This document shows, one piece after another, positions 1 through 10,042 of a stretch of 64,000 nucleotides of DNA (within the stretch, counting starts at the first letter, position 1; each line of letters opens with the position of its first letter). The DNA lies in NCBI GenBank assembly GCA_022495005.1, contig JAGYXB010000657.1:124001-188000 (forward strand). Direction: 5' to 3'. The DNA is from Rhyacophila brunnea. Lineage: Eukaryota; Arthropoda; Insecta; Trichoptera; Rhyacophilidae. Made by a program: the position numbers and the translations under genes. The notes beneath the pieces were generated by a model. That model was not told the DNA's origin, did not search any database, and saw only the letters and a list, made by a program, of their open reading frames with translations.

Positions 1-307
1 AAGATAGATAGGTATTGTGATAATACAAATCTAATTGACACACGCTTCTGTTACTTTGTATATTAAAATATTGATTTTTGTTTACTATTAATAATTACAA
101 TTACATGTATGTATAGAGTTATCAGTGGTATAATAATAATTAAAGTGTCATGAATTTTGTCGTTGTTAGATAAAAATATAAAGTGGATAAAAATAACCTA
201 CGGAAAAGATGAAATGTTAATACATTTTAAGAATAATGTTTTAAATTAAAGGATGATAATACTCATCTGAATAGTAAACGTGGTTAGGTCGATTCGCATA
301 AAATATT
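1..307. other. AT-rich stretch, nothing recognised
   Basis: No coding, RNA or repeat signal that I can support. It runs up to the first Rep-A copy. Confidence 0.5.
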
Positions 308-800
308 TTACAACGTTTTTATTAGCTCGTATTCTTGTTTGTCCGGTGGTTGTTTATCCAGTAAAAATATTGCAATCGATTTTTAACTAACTTCCCGACT
401 AGGTAGACATTTGAAACCTTTAGAATATATTATCAGAACACGATGCCAATGCATTCTTTTATAGTAATTCAGTCATATATATATTATTTAGTCATATTTA
501 AGTAGAATTGGATTCATTTTCAGTTAATTCTGTTTTGTATAGAAATTTATTTCAGAAAAATCCGTAAAAAGTAAAAGAATATTATTGGTTGCTAAGATGG
601 TGGTCCTAGCAACTAAATTATTAATATATACGTGCGTTACTATGGAAATCAAAATGACATTTCAGTATTCTATATTTGTTTGTTTGTTTGTTTTTTGTTG
701 ACTTCATATCGAGTAAAAGTTTGAGCATATTGAGCATAATAATTGAACAGAAAATTTAAAAACGTTGTATATAAAAAGTTCTTTTTATCTTGTAATTATT
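308..800 (+). repeat. Rep-A copy 1
   Basis: Near full-length member of a ~500-bp family seen eight times in the window. It starts TTACAACGTTTTTATTAGC and ends near CTTTTTATCTTGTAATTATT. Diagnostic internal blocks, in order: GTCCGGTGGTTGTTTGTCC, a CACGATGCCAATGCATT block, a hairpin around TTGGTTGCTAAG and CCTAGCAACTAA, and ACGTGCGTTACTATGG. There is no coding capacity. The TTACAA at both outer ends in opposite orientation hints at a non-autonomous DNA element, but the class is unproven. Confidence 0.75.
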
Positions 801-1505
801 TTGTTCCGTAATTATTTACATATTGAAAAAAATATTTTCAATTTTGTCAGGTAGATAATATAATGGACGCTCCTCGTATTTTATCCAATTCAAATACAGC
901 ACGAATTTCCATATTATTATATAATATATTAATAATTATATTTTCTAAGAAAACGTATTATTTAATCATAATATTGAAATAAAATAATATATTATAAGAG
1001 AAAAATTGGAAAATATTATGTTGTAAAATGTAATGGGAACGTAAATTACGCAGCGCCTCGGGTTACGGATAATACTGGCAAATACAATATTTTATAAATG
1101 AAAAAAAAAAAAAATGATTTCATTTTACGTGGTATTTGATTAGAAATATATTGGCAGCATTTATGATTAACGATCACTGTCGCCTACGTATTAATACACA
1201 TGGAGTGCGGATATACAAAGTAGACAAATACACATAGTGAAGAAACTGACGACTGATTCGATTAGAATGTTTTGTTATCCATCTATTTATAGAGGACATA
1301 AGGGAGGTTATTTATAATAAAATGTTGCTGCTTTTCTTCCGCTTTTCTGACAATTGTAACCGAATATATTTGCTAATATTTAATATACCAAAATAAAATA
1401 TTCAAACTGCTTTCCTGCAAAAACAAGTTTTTCGAGTTGTGCCACTATTATTCCTAGGGTGCGAATTATTGATAAAGAATTTTCTTTCAAAATTCTGTTC
1501 GTTAT
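801..1505. other. AT-rich stretch, nothing recognised
   Basis: Contains an A-run near 1100. No gene, SINE head or terminal repeat was recognised. Confidence 0.5.
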
Positions 1506-1509
1506 AATT

Positions 1510-2394
1510 CGTGGGGTTGCTACAAAAAGTTGGTGGTGGCGCTTTTCGCAGTGAATTGTATACTTTAAAAGATGATGTGGATTCCGGATATAGGGGTGGG
1601 GGCGATTTTACAAGATGCCAGACACTGACCTTTTGATGATGACTCCGTGGTCTGGTTGAACTGTCACTCACGTGGTATTTTTTGTTTCAGTTACCCGGTA
1701 CGCGGCACTTAACGGTACACTATTTTATGAATGATATGATATGTGGTGGATGAAGGATGATGCGTTGTATGAATGATGAAGATGCGACGTTTACTCAAAC
1801 CGTAACAGGCTTAGTACAACGAATGTCGTACATATATGTTTTGAGATAACTTTAGAATCACTCTGTATAATGTGGTGCGGCAATACACACCCGTTGTTCT
1901 CTTGAGAGCTGATTCACGCGCGACGGCTGTCTTGAAGTTACTCTTTTTGAGTTACACTGTAGGTAAGAAACGACGGTAAAAATTAAATTAACAACTTGCT
2001 CACGTCCGATTGCTGCCTATTTATTGAGGTAACTCAATGTTATTTGCATCACGGTCTATAATAATGACCCGTGACTGCCGGTCACTTTGTCTTGTGACAA
2101 TAATACTGGGACTTGACGGAGGTGGGAAGTAAGGATTACGGCCACCGCAATTCTGCGCAGCCAGTTGTTAAGTCGATAATTTGGGTATTTAGAGTTAACA
2201 ACGGATTATGTGTCTATATATAAATATGATGTATGGAACAAAAAAAAATCAAGGTCATCTGATAGATAGAACATGCACATAAGGTACAAATAAATTAGAA
2301 TTCTGCCTGATTTAAGAGGGCATGTCAAACTACAAATTTAAATTACTCCGTAACACGATTTCGAGACTTAATAACTTTTGGGAGTAACCCCACG
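1510..2394. mobile_element. TIR-B element, copy 1 (contains a Rep-D copy)
   Basis: Terminal inverted repeats begin CGTGGGGTTGCTAC on the left and, reverse-complemented, CGTGGGGTTACTCCC on the right. The element is flanked by AATT on both sides (1506-1509 and 2395-2398). The right ~220 bp (about 2170-2394) matches the bodies of two shorter copies at 12.97 and 14.62 kb. The middle is occupied by Rep-D, which explains the greater length. Non-autonomous; superfamily not assigned. Confidence 0.65.
1527..2162. repeat. Rep-D copy 1, inside TIR-B
   Basis: Family of ~550-630 bp also seen at 3593-4146, 41935-42300 and 59175-59560. Shared blocks include TGGCGCTTTTCGCAGTG, GATGTGGATTCCGG, CCAGACACTGACCTTTTGATG near the left, and ACAATAATACTGGG followed by GGTGGGAAGTAAGGATTAC near the right. 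The open frames through it are not conserved between copies, so I do not call a gene. Class unknown. Confidence 0.6.
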
Positions 2395-2398
2395 AATT

Positions 2399-3592
2399 GT
2401 TTAAATTAAAACATCATTAGCTTTTAATGAAAAAGTCTAAAAAATAAATCTGAAATACGTAACATAGCAAAATGTAACTCACAACGTTTTTGCACTCCCT
2501 CGTTATCATAACGATTTTTACCATTAGACCTCCAAATTGGTTTACGCGTGACACATCCCGGGGGTATTAAACATATCGGGTAGGTTATCTTTTACCGGTC
2601 TACCCTGACAGTTTTATGTTGAAAGTTGCTTCAACTTATGAGTGTCATTTTCGGGTTGAAATAAAAAAGAATGTCATCACATATCATCATCATACTTCTG
2701 GATGAAAGCCACCTAAATTGATTTCATACCTCTTGGTAATGAACACTCAATTATCTTTTCGTATAACTTAAGTATTTATTTAAGTCAGCTATTAAGTTGT
2801 GATTATATTGAGATGCACGTTGCGTACTATCACGCCATTGCGGCGACAAATTCAGTCTATAGTTTGGGCATTTTGCAGAATATTTTTAATGATCACCATC
2901 TCTGTAAATTCAATGATGGAGAGTGCCAACTCTAATGTATTATTATTTGTTTAATTAATCAAATAAAACAATGCAGTTCCACCATGAATTGACAGTTAAC
3001 ACTATAAAAGAAATCTAGAAATTTGAATTATAATTCATTATTCATTCTGATTAAAATTAATCTTAACAGTTTCTACGTGTGCGTACGTTAAAATTACTTG
3101 CGATCATAGATAATATTTTGAACAGAACCCAACGTGCAGACCATAGATAATAGACAACATTCTTATAGAAAATACATAGTGCCAACTGCTAAAAACAAAG
3201 AACATGCAATTTTGAGATGAGTCGAAAATGTGTAGGCATGTAGAAAATGATAAAGAACGTTCATTGAGTCATGCGGGTGTCGATGCAGTTCGGTACGCGT
3301 GAGGTGACCTAATTGTTGTTCTAGTGATTTCGACAGATTTTTCTAACTGACAATGTTCGTTTTAAGGTTCAAAATGTGCTACGGGATGGCAGCATCATTC
3401 TGATAATATTTTATACATGTTTTCATATCAATATTTTATATTAAATAATTGTACGGGTATCGTCTGCCTCAGAGGGACATCGGCAATTTATTAGTCTACT
3501 AGACCACTGGATTTTGTACTATATAATTGAGTTTTATATTAATACTACATTACTCAGAAATCTGAAATAGGCAAGATATATATTATCTGGTG
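2399..3592. other. Unique AT-rich stretch with one repeat fragment
   Basis: About 2961-3016 contains CAATGCAGTTCCACCATGAA plus flanking bases also found at about 6070-6116 in the tail of a short retro-type insertion. This is probably a fragment of the same family. The rest shows nothing recognisable. Confidence 0.45.
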
Positions 3593-4146
3593 GTGCTTTT
3601 CGCAAGTGGACTGTAATTTTAAGGATGGTGTGGATTCGGGATCTAGGGGTAGAGGCGATTTAACAGGATGCCAAGACACCGACCTTTTATGATGTAGATG
3701 ATAGCTCCGTGGTCTGGTTGTACTATCACTCGCGCGGTATTATTTGTTTGGATTACCTGGTCTGCGGCACTTGACGGTAAACTGTTTATGGATGATAATG
3801 AGGTTGATGAATGCTGATGATAGGTTGTAGGAAGGATGAAAGCCGGTATCAAGGCTTGCCAGGTATTCAGAAGTATCGCTTGTACGACGGTAATACTATG
3901 TCAAACTGACCTGATCGTGGCCCACGAACTACTTCTGAATCAGTCTGTATTTTACGCGGTGTGGCAACACGCACTCGTTTGTTCGCTTGAGCTGACTACG
4001 CGCAACGGCTGTCTTGAAGTCAATGCATGTTGTTCGCAGTTACGTTCTTCTTATGACCCGTAATTTCTAATTGTCTGATCTTGTGACAATAATACTGGGA
4101 TTGGAGGGAGGTGGGAAGTAAGGATTACAGCCACTACAGTTTGGCA
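3593..4146. repeat. Rep-D copy 2
   Basis: Stand-alone copy of the family described at 1527. It starts TGGTGGTGCTTTTCGCAAG and ends after GGTGGGAAGTAAGGATTACA. Blocks are in the same order as in copy 1 with many substitutions. Short open frames on both strands differ from copy to copy and are not supported as genes. Confidence 0.6.
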
Positions 4147-4865
4147 CAAACAATATCTAAAAGAAAGGAAAATCTAGTCATTCTTATTGATTCATAAGTC
4201 AATAGATGTTTAAAAAGGAACTTTTTAAACACTTTTAAGCATAAGGGTTTGTTTGTTTATGTGTCACATTTTTATATGAAAATTATTAGAGTAAAAGACC
4301 CTTTTTAATGACGTAAGTTATACTACAATAATGTTATTTATTCAAAGTGAAATTCGTGCCCAAAAGTAGTAATCTATTGTTTATAAACTAAGGTTGCGAA
4401 TAATAAATATTTAAAAAAAATGCTACAAGTTCTCGGAAAACGTAAAAAAGAAGGTGCGCAATTAGTTGGGAAAACAACCCTTTTTTTGTTTTTAAATTGA
4501 ATTCAGTGAAAAATTATAACGAACGCAAAATTGTGTACATTTTTCTGTTTATAAAGAAAAAACTAAGGCAATTATATTTTTTATTATTTCAGACAGATGC
4601 TTTTCAAAAGAGTGCCAAATATTCAGTGGAAATCCTTAATCACTTGAAGGTATTGTTCAATTTGAAAATCTTTTCAGGCCTTTTACTGATCGTATTTATT
4701 AAAAAAAACTGTATATAAATAAATGAAATTTAGTTCATTATCTACATCGTTAAAATAAAGTGTTCTGAGTTATTCACTGCTAGTGATTAAATGACTCATT
4801 TTACATTATATAATACTATTTTATAGATATTAAAATAAATATTTGTTTTGAGTAGTTTATTTATT
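4147..4865. other. AT-rich stretch, nothing recognised
   Basis: Low-complexity A/T runs. A 73-codon open frame at 4497-4718 has the composition expected of random AT-rich DNA and no recognisable motif. Confidence 0.5.
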
Positions 4866-5117
4866 ATATAGATATTAATGTTTTTAACATTTCAATTATT
4901 GATACATAATTTTGAAAAACACTTACTGAGAAAATATATTAAAACCAATAGAAAAAATCTTTTCTCTTCTAAAAATCTTAAAAGATTTTTTCTATTGTTT
5001 ATAATATATTTTCTCAGAAACTGTTTTTCAAAATTATGTATTTTCAATAATCAGAATGGTACATTCTTAAATCTTGTGAATTATTCGTTGAATAAAAGAA
5101 ATAGTTAATTATATTTC
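4866..5117. mobile_element. Palindromic SINE-1 derivative
   Basis: Near-perfect inverted repeat centred at about 4975. The right arm reads as the SINE-1 body: ATTTTCTCAGAAACTG, CAAAATTATGTATTTTCAA, then a GAATTATTCGTTGAATAAAA tail. The left arm is its reverse complement. No tRNA-like head is present. The direct repeat ATTTATTATA near both outer edges could be a target duplication, but it is too AT-rich to trust. Confidence 0.65.
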
Positions 5118-5159
5118 ATTTATTATAATGCCCAATCAGTTGGCTGCGATTTTCAGTCG

Positions 5160-5260
5160 CTAGTCGACAATATGACGGGAATGATTAGGATGTTGAGGGG
5201 GGGGAGGGGGGTTATACCAAGGATACCAGGCACTGATCTTTAATGATGATAGGCTGATTT
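5160..5260. repeat. Rep-D fragment
   Basis: A short block with a G-rich run followed by GGATACCAGGCACTGATC and a TGATGATAGG tail resembles the left part of Rep-D. The rest of the family is missing. Confidence 0.4.
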
Positions 5261-5261
5261 G

Positions 5262-5423
5262 GTTTATGCAGGGTTTAATAATTGATTTTTAAAAACTAAC
5301 CAATACCATCTGTAAATAATTATAGTATTAGTTTAATCAAAACAAATACGTATGACTAACAAAGTTTAATGTGCACTGTTTATGGCGTAATTTAACAGCC
5401 TACTGCCATACACCTACCACCAG
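5262..5423. mobile_element. hAT-1 right end, truncated
   Basis: Matches the right-hand ~150 bp of hAT-1: TTTATGCAGGGTTTAAT, then a block ending AAAGTTTAATGTGCACTG and AACAGCCTAC. The terminal CCTCCACCCTTCGCCACTG is degraded. The left half is absent. Confidence 0.55.
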
Positions 5424-5573
5424 TAGATTAAGAGTAGATTTACTGGAATGCTCCAATTTTAAATAGATGGTGCGCATGAGAATTTCTATGTTTAAGCTGA
5501 TAATCGATAATACATAATAAAATAGTTACGTAAGTATCTAATAAATTTGCCGACAGTAATTTTAAACTACAAA

Positions 5574-6217
5574 AATTACAAGATAAAAAGAACTTTATAC
5601 AACGTTTTTAAATTTTCTGTTGAATCATATAAACTTGACTTGACTTGTTTAAACGATCAAAACAATTGTATTTGATAGAAATAATACTGAAATGTCATTT
5701 TGACATTCATATTAATTTCCATAGTAACGCACGTATACAGGTATTAATAATTTAGTTGCTGTAGACCCCAGACCCCTAGCAACCAATAATAGTGGATTGG
5801 ATTACGGATTTCTTCTGAAATAACTATTCATACAAAACAGAATTAACTGAAAATGAATTCAATTCTACTTAAAGATGGATAAAAGTATTAAAAAAAATGC
5901 ATTGGCATCGTGTTCTGATATATTCTAAAAGTATTGTTGTTTTTATTTAATAAAACGCATTTTTTTTGTAGTACTTATTCCACTTTAAATCAATAGATTA
6001 GGACCGGTTTCGTCCGCCTCCTACACGTACTACTAAAAAAAATGCTTTTTATTAAATAAAAACAACAATACAATGCAGTTCCACCATGAATTGAGAGTTA
6101 ACAAAATAAAAGAAATTATTCTAAAAGTTTCAAATTCTAGCTAGTTGGGAAGTTAGTTAAAAATCGATTGCAATATTTGTACTGGACAAACAAGAAAACG
6201 AGCTAATAAAAACATGG
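5574..6217 (-). repeat. Rep-A copy 2, with nested insertion
   Basis: Reverse-orientation Rep-A, reading ATTACAAGATAAAAAGAAC on the plus strand at its left edge and CGAGCTAATAAAAAC near its right edge. It is interrupted at 5932-6116 by a short element with an 11-bp target duplication. The block that normally includes CAACCACCGG is partly deleted. Confidence 0.7.
5932..6116. mobile_element. Short palindrome-plus-tail insertion with 11-bp target duplication
   Basis: TATTCTAAAAG stands immediately left (5921-5931) and right (6117-6127), and Rep-A is continuous without the insert. Positions 5932-6070 form an inverted repeat (left arm begins TATTGTTGTTTTTATTTAA, right arm ends AAATAAAAACAACAATA) around a centre of about 50 bp. 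A tail carrying CAATGCAGTTCCACCATG follows, also seen near 2970. The 11-bp duplication fits target-primed retrotransposition better than cut-and-paste. Confidence 0.75.
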
Positions 6218-6297
6218 TTAAATACACGGGGACAGCATTTTAAGTTTACTTAAAAGCGGGACTTTGTCTAGGAACGTCACTATTAATTAGTGATTAA

Positions 6298-7250
6298 CGG
6301 CCCACATGCTCGTCATAGGTCAAAATTAAGTTTTTATTGTATTTTCAAACCATGATCCTGGACACTCCTTAAACGTTGTAGATAATCTATTTATATTATT
6401 TTGAAGCCTTATTATCCTTTATAGTTATTTTAAACATTTGATGACTGCATAAAGTATTTTTGTTACATAAAATAGTATTCTTTTAAACCTCTCGCTCTAA
6501 TGTTTTAGAATATAGTCATATTTCGGTACATAACTGTGCAGTGGTGTTGAGATTTTTTACATTTATTAATTTTTAAACGCATTTATAAAACCATTAGTAT
6601 AATTTATTACGAGATAATTTTTGTAAAATATTCACGATAAAAAATTATATTGATAATCTCTGTGATCCCAAATTTGACAAGAATTAGGCATTTTATTATT
6701 CAAAAAATCGGCAAGATTAACACATTTGAAGATGATTCTAAAGATATTATTATAAGCTATGTCTTTGACCATTCAAGTGTGATAAACATCTTATGAATAA
6801 TGATTGCTTTATAATAATTATTGACCTAAGAATAAGGTAGTGTTTTTTTGAAATACGCCATTTCTTTTGTCATTCCCCAGTGGTTAAGCTACAACATACG
6901 GCCGTAGCCATAAATTGACAAACTATAATTGAAGTAGGGAGTAAAATGATATTAACGCGCGTGTTTGAACATGTACCGTTTAAAAAAAATTTAAAAAAAT
7001 CGGTTAGTATGTAAGTATGTACCGAAATATGACTATATTCTAAAACATTAGAGGGAGAGGTTTAAAAGAATACTATTTTATGTAACAAAAATACTTTATG
7101 CAGTCATCAAATGTTTAAAATAAATATGAAGAATAATAAGGCTTCCAAATTATATAGATAGATTATCTACAACGTTTAAGGAGTGTCCACGATCATGGTT
7201 TGAAAATACAATAAAAACTCAATTTTGACCTACGACGAGCATGTCCCCCC
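6298..7250. mobile_element. TTAA-C element A, inverted-repeat form
   Basis: Flanked by TTAA at 6294-6297 and 7251-7254. The left end reads CGGCCCACATGCTCGTC; the right end, reverse-complemented, reads GGGGGGACATGCTCGTCG. Positions 7018-7250 are an inverted copy of the first ~240 bp, so both ends carry the same long arm. The TTAA target suggests a piggyBac-like MITE. No transposase coding sequence is present. Confidence 0.65.
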
Positions 7251-7254
7251 TTAA

Positions 7255-7918
7255 TAAAATATGAAATTGATGAATGCTAAGTAAATGGATAAGTAGGGAA
7301 GTAATAGTAAATTAAGTTCTTGCTATCACAATGGCTTTCTGTCTTGTAAATGACTAAGTCAATTAATTTCTACTATCGGACAACGTTGGCTTGTCTAAAC
7401 ACTCTAAGCTAAAGTAAATACTAGCTGAAAGTTGATTCACCTCAACGGAGAGGCTGTGTTTATAGTTGATTACTTCGATGGGTGAATGTTGAAAAAGGTA
7501 TATTTTATGAATAAACATTCCACGTATTTATCCAAAAAGCAATCAACCCGCATGACAAGCGGATTACGGAGAAAATAACTTTTGCGAAACATCTAACTAA
7601 CTATTCTCCCGTAATAGGTTATTAGTTTTATTTTTCTTTGTGGAGTAAAACTTTTCCTGCAGGCGTTTTTGATGGAAACTACTGTGAAATGGAAATGCGT
7701 CTAGTTGCATGCGTAAAATTGGAAAAGTTAGACTGCAGAATAAATTAATAAGATAAAAATGCAAAAGTCAATAATTACCATAAGCAGAATATCGTTTAAT
7801 GAGTGGAAAGTCCTTGCAAACAAGAAATATAAACCACCTGAATGTCTTAAAATATTATATTGAATGCATGTTGCGTTTACGGAAGATACTTTAATACGTT
7901 ATGACTAGGGACTACCAA
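7255..7918. other. Spacer between two TTAA-C elements
   Basis: Unique AT-rich sequence. A short block GTCTAAACACTCTAAGCTAA near 7395 resembles one near 10136. No gene recognised. Confidence 0.4.
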
Positions 7919-8616
7919 ACCGTTTTTTTTAAACGGTACATGTTCAAACACGCGCGTTAACATCATTTTACGCCCGACTTCAATAATTATAGTTTGTCAA
8001 TTTATGGCAACTGCCGTATGTTGTAGCTTAACCACTGGGGAATGCCAAAAGAAATGGCGTATTTCAAAAAAACACTACCTTATTCTTAGGTTAATAATTA
8101 TTATAAAGCAATCATTATTCATAGGATGTTTATTGCACTTGAATGGTCAAAAATATAGCTTATAATTAGTATATTTAGAATTATCTTCAAATGTGTTAAT
8201 CTGCCCATTTTTTGAATAATAAAATGCCTAATTCTTGTCAAATTTGGGATCACAGAGAATATAAATATATTTTTTTATCGTAAATATTTCACTATAATAA
8301 TGTCGACATAAATTATACTAATGGTTTTATAAATGCGTTTAAAAATTAATAAATGACAAAAATTTTAACACCACTGCACATGCATATACTGAAATATGAC
8401 CATATTCTAAAACATTAGAGCGAGAGGTTTAAAAGAATACTATTTTATGTAATAAAAATACTCCATGCAGTCATCGAATGTTTAAAATAAATATAAAAGA
8501 TAATAAGGCTTCCAAATTATATAAATAGATTATCTACAACGTTTAAGGAATGTCCATGATCATGCTTTGAAAATGCAATAAAAGCTCCATTTTGACCTAC
8601 GCTGAGCATGTCCCCC
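7919..8616 (-). mobile_element. TTAA-C element B, one end missing
   Basis: Reverse copy of the body of element A (6298-7010), ending GAGCATGTCCCCC directly before TTAA at 8617-8620. The left edge stops inside a run next to CGTTTTTTTTAAACGG, so the second terminus is lost. Together with element A it forms ~700-bp inverted arms separated by ~900 bp. Confidence 0.65.
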
Positions 8617-9301
8617 TTAACTACATTAAAAATAAACTGATAAAAATAAAGTTTGATTTATTACCCATGTGTTGCCAATTCATTTTATTTTTTCACATAA
8701 ATTAATAAAAATGAGAAAGATTGAAAAAAAAACAATGCTTCCCACTGAGATTCCACCTTCGCGAAGTGATTCCACCATGATTCATACTTTTTACGACAGT
8801 TTCATATTTGGCTAATTATTAGATTTATGAAGCGGAAAGGCCATAAACCATAATTTACTTTACTATTTTAAATCTCGCCAACCCATTTATTAATACTTTA
8901 CTATCAGAAACAGCAATCTCATATAATTAGCCGGAAATCACCGGGTAATAAACAACCATTTTTGCTGCCTTACGCAATCGTAACAACATCGGAAAAAAAC
9001 TAAAAAAACTAACACTTCATACTTTGGTAATAAATATTATAACATATTATTCAGAATAGTGTTTTAATTACTTAAATCAATATTTTTTTTTATAATATTG
9101 TATTAATTGTTGACACAATGATATTTTTTATTTTAATTGAACTTTTGTATTTGTTATCTTTTCATAAATAAATAAAACTGTTATTTGTATTACAATATTC
9201 ATTACTCCATTAAACCTATGTATCCCGGGATCGTCGAATTGTTGAAAATTTTGATCCCGAAATCCTGGGATCAAAATTTTGGCTCGGGATTGGATTTCCT
9301 A
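8617..9301. mobile_element. hAT-5 copy, left end missing
   Basis: Collinear with the complete hAT-5 at 46390-47140: shared GTTTGATTTATTACCCATG, TGAGAAAGATTG, and a right terminus with GGCTCGGGATTGGATTTCC. The left TAGGG end is absent; the copy abuts TTAA-C element B. Non-coding. Confidence 0.7.
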
Positions 9302-9795
9302 GTTATGACACAGAAGTAAATACTGAAAATAATAAGTGTTTGAGATTATCCCATATTAATTCATACTCGCGGGTGGTACATATTTACAGTAATACTCGGA
9401 AGGTAACGTACTTCCCATTATTTTTCTGTTTCCTGAGAGCAATAAATCTGAGATACCCATCACCCATAGTATTACAAACTCACCATTTCTTATACGAGCG
9501 TTGATTTTTTTTGTCGATGACACTATCGATCTGAATCTATAATTGTTATAGAATAAAAAAGATTCCTTGTGGATAGTTTCTAAATATAAATGTTAAATAA
9601 ATATGGGTGTCGTTTATCCATTTTTCAAGATAATGGAAATTAAACATCGTATTAGTGTAAGTCGTTATTTGGTTTGTGAGAGAAATGAAGGTTAGGGATC
9701 GATTAGGCGTCAGCGCATGGGGAGCTGATGGTGGCTAGGTTGCCGGATGAGACCGCCAAGTACCTATCGCCTTCTTCTTCAGAATTTAATTCATT
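9302..9795. other. Stretch with nothing recognised
   Basis: Mixed-composition sequence between hAT-5 and SINE-2. No open frame or repeat supported. Confidence 0.45.
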
Positions 9796-10042
9796 CCGAC
9801 CATGTCCGATCCTAATAAGAACTAATAACATAGGCCTCCACAGAGTGGTTTGTATTAACAGATTTTGTTTTTACGAAAAGTGGATGTCAGCCACTTGCTA
9901 AACATATTAGGTCCATACTCTGACTCATAAACAAATTGAAAAACAATATGTGTACTTGCCAGACCCAGCATTCGAGCCTGGGACCCACGACGCTACGACG
10001 CTATAGGGCATACGCCGATGCATAAGCCACGCGGCTATACTT
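9796..10042 (-). mobile_element. SINE-2 (tRNA-derived), copy 1
   Basis: On the minus strand the head resembles a tRNA gene: CGTGGCTTATGC in the D-arm/A-box position and CCCAGGCTCGAATGCTGGG as the T-arm/B-box, followed by TCTGGCAAGTACACAT. The body ends CGGACATGGTCGG. Two other copies are at 30071 and 43645. As a degenerate head with no clean acceptor stem, it is a SINE and not a tRNA gene. Confidence 0.7.

Noticed and set aside
1402..1671. 89-codon minus-strand open frame
   Set aside because: It runs across the junction of unassigned DNA, TIR-B and Rep-D, and is not conserved in the other Rep-D copies.
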